Assembly (NCBI RefSeq): GCF_003590095.1 | Contig: NC_039494.1 | Coordinates: 620,001-684,000, forward strand | Origin: Trichoplusia ni | Taxonomy: Eukaryota > Arthropoda > Insecta > Lepidoptera > Noctuidae | DNA: 64,000 nt | Reading direction: 5' to 3' | Shown: positions 57,184 through 64,000 of the stretch, in pieces | How positions within the stretch are numbered: the stretch's first letter is position 1 | How the letters are laid out: each line of letters begins with the position of its first letter | Position numbers and translations under genes: made by a program | The notes under the pieces: model-generated | The model's input: the letters and a program-made list of their open reading frames with translations, nothing else | Told to the model about the DNA's origin: nothing | The model's database searches: none

Positions 57184-59039
57184 AAGATGATTTACCCAAT
57201 CTGTGATATTAGTGTTAATGTGTTCGTGAAGTGATCGAGTGTAGTCTTCCACCTGTTCTCATTAAAGATATTTAGTAATATACCCAACAGTGCAATGAAA
57301 CCAGTAGTAAGGAAATTTCAACGGTAGACTAGCCTTCTAGACGTATCTATATGATTTTTCTCTGTACATAGTTTAAGCTGTCATCGCTAATTTGTTTATA
57401 GTGTACGGTTGAATATATGTAAAACATTTTCCTGGTTGGTGTGGGCAATACTTGTATATAGCTTAGCTTGTCCAATAAAGACGATTATTATAAAAAAAAT
57501 GTCGTTTCCTTTTTAATGCTTATATTAAAACTACAGATTAACTGACAAATTTCAATACGGACAATATTTCTCAAGAAGCTTACAATATTAACAACTTGAA
57601 AGTAAGTAATGGAAAAGGAGAAATACATTTGTAAAACAATAATTACAGTTTATTAGCGACTTCCTTTCAAATATTACATGAAATCGGATGTTTTGAAATT
57701 AACTAAAACAATTTAGTTTCATACTAAGATTTAGCTAAAGACGTATGTATTATGAAAGGATCATCGAGTTTCGATAGAATTTGAATGTTATTCTACAAAC
57801 AATTACGTATTATTTTAATTGACAACCGACTTTTATAATGTTTTTTTTCTTGCTTATATCAATCAAGAGACTATCAACCACTCATCTCCACCTACTTACA
57901 TGACACTAGGGTAATATAGTCGCTTATCGATTTGTAGGTTAGCAATATACTAGTTTTTGTTAAGATTCATAATATTACTCTCATAATGAAGGTTTGTCAC
58001 AAAAAATGTAATTTCTGGTATTCATTGTTTCATTTTACTGATCCTATGACAAAGGTCCATACTGTAACTCCAATTAAACTGAGAATATTGTAGTTTTGGA
58101 AGTAAGTATGTGTACAGCTGCGTTAGTCCCTCTAGACAACGATTTTTGACACATTTCAAAGTATAAGTGGTGATTCTCTACAGACCCTTATCCAGGCATG
58201 AACTAATATTATATGATTAAGATACCTTTTTTTTGTCAATTTTCGTGTAGATCTCCTTTTTCAATTCCTATTTAGTACCAAAAATCTATTACATCTAGAA
58301 TGTAGGCCCTTAAGAAGTCATAGTCTACATTTTTTGTTTGTTTTGAATGATCAAATATCCGATCAGCCCCAAGTGGCGTTTTGACAATTTTTGATAAAGA
58401 AAAATGCTAGAATCTATGAAAATGACGTATCAATGTCACATTACTTTTCTACCGTCGATAAGTAACTAATGTAGAGTCAATTGACAAGACTGAGATATAA
58501 ATCAGCCATTTGCATGTGATAATCTTTTGCTAATTTCATAGATTTTTTATTGACAATTGCCACACCCCTGAATGAATGGAACAATAAAATTATGCTGACG
58601 GAAATACCACCAACGAGTTACCACACAAAAATACACTACCCCTGTTTGCGATGCTGAGTATATAGTGAATACCGTAATTAGTTGAAGTCACATTAAAGTA
58701 CACTCACACATTATTACTTTACATATCATTTAGTATTACCTCGCTAACGAAGTAATATTTCTATAAATTACTTTTGTTGGCATAAGTAATAACACTGCAG
58801 TTAGCAACCTCAACTCTGGTTAAATAAGATAAATAAATCTTTCTATCATTTTAATTTACTCAAACACCACATTGAAGGCAATATTATTAACTGATACTAT
58901 ATGGGTCCAAGTAATGTTTTCAAAATGGTACTGAAAGGAGTAAGGCAGATTGCCTTGATATAGACGAAAAGTCGAATGGTGGGAACTAAGATAAGTTTGG
59001 GGTGCGAGTTTATCAATAATGAGTAATTAAGAGTAAGTT

Positions 59040-59175
59040 AAATGGAGTTTCTTGCCGGTTCTCCTCCATAAGAATTATCCACTTTGGAACCGCGCAACTA
59101 GAATCATCATTGTAACGTTTTGAGAGTGCTTGGAAAACAGCGTACTTAAAATAAATAAAAAATGATTTTGATTTT
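59040..59175 (+). repeat. 3' end of a lepidopteran retroposon
   Basis: GAGTTTCTTGCCGGTTCTCC, then GAATCATCATTGTAACGTTT, GTACTTAAAATAAATAAA and a TTTGATTTTA tail, an arrangement common in moth genomes. Confidence 0.6.
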
Positions 59176-62100
59176 AATTGATCACAAACGTGACAACGAA
59201 ATCATTCCTTACCTAAAGACTTAACCCTGATTTGTAACCATTTCCGTCATTCGCATAGACAGGTTTTTGATCTCGTAAATTTATATCATAATATTAAGCC
59301 ATGTATATCTCACCTGTAATACTTCGGAATCTAAGCAAAAACTGATTTACTGTTAACATTGATCAATATAAGAGCAACAAATCTAAGCGTTATTAACAGC
59401 CTACTGCAATCTGAATCGATTTGCCAAGCGTGGCGTTTACATACGTTAATAACTCTTGTATCTATTTACTTGAGCGGGTAAAGGCGCTACCATACTATGC
59501 CATACCGTAGTACTTACCTGTCCTACCTATGAAGTGCCCATGATAAAAGTTGTTTCAAAAAACAAAGATAAAACAGTTTAAAATACTTTCTTTTTCTTTG
59601 CGGAAGCAGAGGTAGTTGTCCTATCCAAAAATAAAGGATCAAATCTTCAGCATGCCAACTTACCTTGCTGCTCATGCTCTTATATCAAAACTTCAGAATG
59701 CAGAACTTGTGCTGAGCAAAGTGAGATTTGTTGCAAAGATTGTTTTCCCTAAGTCTTGTCCACATTCATCACTGAAAATAATGCAAACTCTATTTCTGAA
59801 GTTTTGAATCTAGTCATCATTATTAATGGATGTCAATAACCTTATACAGTAAATCATGCTAGTTTTCTCAGTTAGTGGGACTGCATTATGTTACCAATTA
59901 TTATTATAATGATGATAATTATTTCTAATAGGCAGACCGGTTTATCAAGTCACCTTTTATCGGTACAACGGATGTCGATGACGAAAACATAGATCAGAGG
60001 AAGCTTACGAGAAGGGAAATACTCTTGATAGTTAATTAATGACTTCGGATGCATATTGAAATATAGTTTCTATTTACCGGTTTCGATAAATCATAAACTT
60101 GTCAATCACGAAATATTCGTTTACGATGGCAATATAAACTAAGCTTGCACGTTTGCTCGAGATATTATAGGCTTTCGTTTGAGCGGACTGTGAATGTTGT
60201 ACTTAGTTAACATAACTTCCGCGACTTTAGGTTCTGCGCTACATAAAACTATTTCAACACAAATAAAGTGAAATAACAGAATTATTTAGACTAAACATCG
60301 TTCTAACACATCACTTACACAATGCGAACGCAATCCGAAATTACAATTAGAGCTACTGTAAACTATGATAGGCGAAACAACACATTGCGATAGAGCATGC
60401 ATCAGCTGGAAGTGTTAATTGCAGTTACAAGTCCAGTGGAGCGTGAGAAGATATGAGATCACATCCAAATTGCATATCAACATTACCATACAATGTCCAA
60501 GCCGAAATAAGGAGTGAAAGCAGACTGGCGGAACCAGAGTACCGTGCAACGTGCAACAAAACACAGGTAGCTGTATAACCCTATATTACCTATTTAATAT
60601 TCAAACATTTAGCAATTGAGATCACACAGATATCGACTGACTACATAACGACTTTGAATTTAATATATACCTTTATTGCGTACTGCAATGTGACAGAAAT
60701 GCGACGAAGCGTAGTTGCAGGAAGTCTTTCTTGTTGACCAATATATTCGAGATGCAAATTCCACCGAAATTCGACATGACAAAACACCCATCTGAAATCG
60801 CGGTAAATTGTTTGATGTAGCAATATCGACGTCTTAAAATCCTTCGTGGATTTATGGCCACGATAATAAGGTTAAACTGGGGAAAGTTCACGCAGTATTG
60901 ATGGGCATGAACAAAATAATATTTCTTGTTAAAAGCATATCGAAATCGAGAGTTAAATGCGGTTGTCAAAGTGGTAAGCTTGAGATCAAATGCACGGATT
61001 TGTCGAAAACAATAAAGAGGATTATAACAAAAGAGGCTTAATCAAATATAAAACTTTATGTAACCACCTGATAAATGATGTCAATATGTGAACATATTTA
61101 ATTATTTATGTTTTCATTTCTTGATGCATCTTATCCAAGAGGCCGGGTATCTCGGCTAATAACGTCGTCATAAACAGCGGTATCATCATAAAGTGCAGAT
61201 AATATTATACTTGCTGTAATTTGAAGCACCTCCTCTTGTTTATTTTATTGGATGAGATAATCTGAGGTACTTACTTATATTAGTTTTTAATGCTTAACTT
61301 GCCCTTAAAATTATGTCACTCGACTGTGTTAAGAGAAGTTGGTTATGTATTTTAATACCTTATAGCGTAGGTTCGAACAAATACAATGACCATAAGCTTG
61401 CAAAATAATTGTCGCAATATACAAAATTAAACACTATAACTCATCATTCGCTCTTAATATTAACATCTTGATTGATGTTACTTATGACATGTAGTCTCCT
61501 TATGTGGTGAGATAACAATGCATACCCTCATTTATAATTGTTGAAGATGCATACGCCAATGCTGACCTTTCGGCCGAATGCCCACAATTTTATAATTGAA
61601 GTTCGGTGAAATCTGTTACGATGTAACGACTATCGTTATTTATGAATGGAAAATGGAAATACCAAATTTTAAACACGCGATTATATCCCAAATAAAGCAT
61701 TTGTTACTTTTTGTGATTTTAATAGCCGCTGAGTAAGGATCTGCGTTGTAAACATTGTGAAAATAAACAGAAAACTTTGTGGTTGCTCTATTTTTTGCAT
61801 ATCGAGAAGAATAACTACATGTTTAAGTAGTTTAAGTATATTTTGTTAAAAAAAAAAAGGTGTAAGTCAATCCCAGCCACGCATAATTAAATCCACGTTC
61901 ATTCACTGACCAACTTTTTAATCGATCTCATTTAACGATATCCGATTACTTATCACCTTGTACTTGCCTTGATAAAGTACTTTTTAACGGTTAATTAAGT
62001 TAACAATGACATTGGAATTAATTTGTATACACATGAAGTTGCGTGATATACCGGAGCACTTACGCGTTTATTTCAAGCTTTGATACGATCCGTCATGGTT

Positions 62101-63670
62101 CTTATATCAAGGTTGATACACTCATGTCAGTATCTTTGTTATTCGCGTAAATTACATAGATTACACAAAGATTTGTTATTTGCATTAGAGATGTCTCTAG
62201 CGATGTTAGACGCATCAATCTTGGTGGAGGACGCTTAATGCATGTTAGTAACGGAAGCGTGGGAACCTGTTCTACAATAATGATATTGTAACATCTTGCA
62301 ACGCACGTATACGCAGCTATTGAAATCCAAGAATGATTAAACGATGGATAATTAAAATATATTAGGTAGGTACTGTTGCATCAATAATATTACCCAATGG
62401 TCACATCATTAATTTTAAAGTAGGTTCGCGATTCTGAATTGATTTTTAAATTCGCTTCAAAGTAACAATGAGGATAAATATGGTTGCAGTTTAAAGGTTT
62501 CATGATGTATGGAGATGCGTGTGACCTTCACAGAAAGCGAGAATTACTGCGAAGTCACGTTCGTGATGCGAGCCAATCGGGGAAATATGTGCGCTTGCGG
62601 CGACTTGTTCTACCGGTCCAGAGCTGGGAACACACTGAGAGTGTCCAAAACTTTCAGATTATTTACATAATTATGTACTCACAGACGTAATAATGACTAC
62701 AAATAAATCAAAGTGTACGTTTCGTTAAGTTTGACTTCAGTTTGTTAATATAATATTATTTTCGATTGATTAAATAATAGAAGGCAGAGTAGTCCCTATT
62801 GCCATTGTGAATAAAATATGTCAGGAAAATCATAAAGAAAGTTCAGTTTTTGTAAATAAAATCAAACATGACCTCTATCATAACTTTCGCTACCATCTCT
62901 ATCATATCGCAAACAAAAACAAAAAAAATAGTAAAAAGATCTGATACGTTTGCGTTTAGGTGTCAAGTTACGCGTCCGGTGTAACACTGCCCTACGTTGC
63001 GTAACAGTTTACTGGATCAGTCGGTGCAACCCAGAGCGCTACTTTCTTACCGGCTGATATTCTACGGGCCTGTACACACTGGCCACTCGACTGTTTAGAG
63101 CTGTTGTTTATGAACATTGTACTGATATCTTTATTAGCTTGCTGTTTTCGGTCAATGCACGTAACAAATAAGGAGAGAGATTAATTAAATTACGGAGAAA
63201 TTATAATAATTAATGAGTTTGTCATAGTTACAGCATTTGTTCAAGGTTTGTTTTCAACAGTGAAATCAAAATGTTTAATGTTTTGTTTGTAAACCTTATT
63301 AGGTGCCTTAATTTTAAGAACAAAAGAGAAAAAGTAATAATATTGATGGCTTTTTAAACTTTTACTGTACTATCAAACCATATACGAAAGACAAATTTAT
63401 GAATAAATTTTCCTCATGGTCTATTGCATTTTAGCGGAAGGGAAAGTCAATAAGCCTTTAATAAGATCTGTAGTAATATATGACTTAGAATCTAGAGCAG
63501 TAAAGGGAGCCAATGAAAGATTATAGCATCTTAAATGAGAAATCTAAAATGGGTGCCTTAGTGATCAATATCAAACGAACGAACGAATGCAGAGTCAGTA
63601 GCATTAGATATAAATATTGTTGTGTCTTTGCTTAATACTATGAGAAACGATCGATCCAATGTGTTTTTTT

Positions 63671-63768
63671 TTTCAAATCCACTGCTGAACATAATAATTA
63701 TCTCCCTAGGTTATGTCAACGTAGAAGACGACCCAAAAAAGAGTGGAGAAGAAGTGTTAATAAATGTA
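63671..63768 (+). mobile_element. Lepidopteran LINE fragment
   Basis: TTTCAAATCCACTGCTGAAC, then TCTCCCTAGGTTATG, a common lepidopteran repeat signature, followed by a frame reading RRRRPKKEWRRS, like the GRPKKRW region of non-LTR elements. Confidence 0.5.
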
Positions 63769-64000
63769 AGATAACAAGTTAAAAAAAGTTCTCAATTAAA
63801 TATTCCAGAAAATGAGTTTATGGATAGAGCTTTAACTTAACCTTGAACGAAATGAAAAATGTCATTGCAATGACGTAAGGTAAGGTGTAAAGGTGATCGT
63901 GTGTGGCGGTGTCATGTGTTGGGCCGGTTTCTCTGTATCGGGTGACAAGCCCGCTTCCCTCCAAGTATAAAAACTTCAACCCTACAAGCGTCCTTATCAA

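Larger units (their letters stand above)
57184..64000. other. Gene-free right end (6.8 kb)
   Basis: AT-rich. Retroposon fragments at 59040-59175 and 63671-63768. The longest ORFs (60673-60969, 59616-59807, 62484-62690, 63818-64000) show no domain, splice-linked partner or promoter. I see no RR motif or 12-nt MFSK exon here on either strand. Confidence 0.6.

Noticed and set aside
60641..60969. Overlapping 60- and 98-aa minus-strand ORFs
   Set aside because: AT-rich, no domain, no promoter or splice partners; expected by chance in 6.8 kb.

Overview
The window is nuclear DNA of a moth or butterfly (Lepidoptera). It is AT-rich, with small GC-rich exons, short GT-AG introns, TATA/initiator promoters and decayed lepidopteran retroposons. 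Its main content is a tandem cluster of 17 RR-2 (Rebers-Riddiford type 2, chitin-binding) cuticular protein genes plus one secreted protein gene without an RR domain. The species cannot be read from the sequence. No bacterial genes, rRNA, tRNA or CRISPR arrays are supported.

Layout. At 138-5005 two near-identical minus-strand genes (A, B) form a duplicated unit. At 9452-11475 lies a four-exon plus-strand gene (C) for an unclassified secreted protein. From 12403 to 47668 there are 13 close paralogues. D, E, F, O and P have a QQESRDGDVVKGSYSF-type RR-2 domain. G to N have a QHETRDGDVVRGSYSL-type domain. Most are on the plus strand; I, M and O are inverted. At 49270-50996 (Q) and 55996-57183 (R) are two more divergent RR-2 genes with an extra intron inside the chitin-binding domain. 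The stretches 50997-55995 and 57184-64000 hold no supported gene.

Shared architecture. Nearly every gene has a 12-nt first coding exon (MFSK, MFAK or similar) ending in a phase-0 intron that splits the signal peptide. A second exon encodes the rest of the signal peptide and a low-complexity Ala/Pro/Tyr/His region (AYHAAP and SSQNIVRHDQ modules). A last exon encodes the RR-2 domain and a short YYHH-type tail. In 14 of the 15 genes A, B and D-P the first T of the TATA box lies 32-33 nt from the A of a TCA initiator (the 15th, D, has CCA), and a YAAGGYYR-like motif resembling a nuclear-receptor (FTZ-F1-type) half-site sits 25-65 nt further upstream. This suggests the paralogues are switched on together in epidermis to make the chitin-protein matrix, though that regulation is inferred.

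The most notable observations are the mosaic gene O (promoter, exon 2 and exon 3 from three different subfamilies), loss of intron 2 in gene E, stepwise growth of the SSQNIVRHDQ module from two to four copies in G to N, a 28-nt block identical upstream of A and B, and the unclassified gene C inside the cluster.
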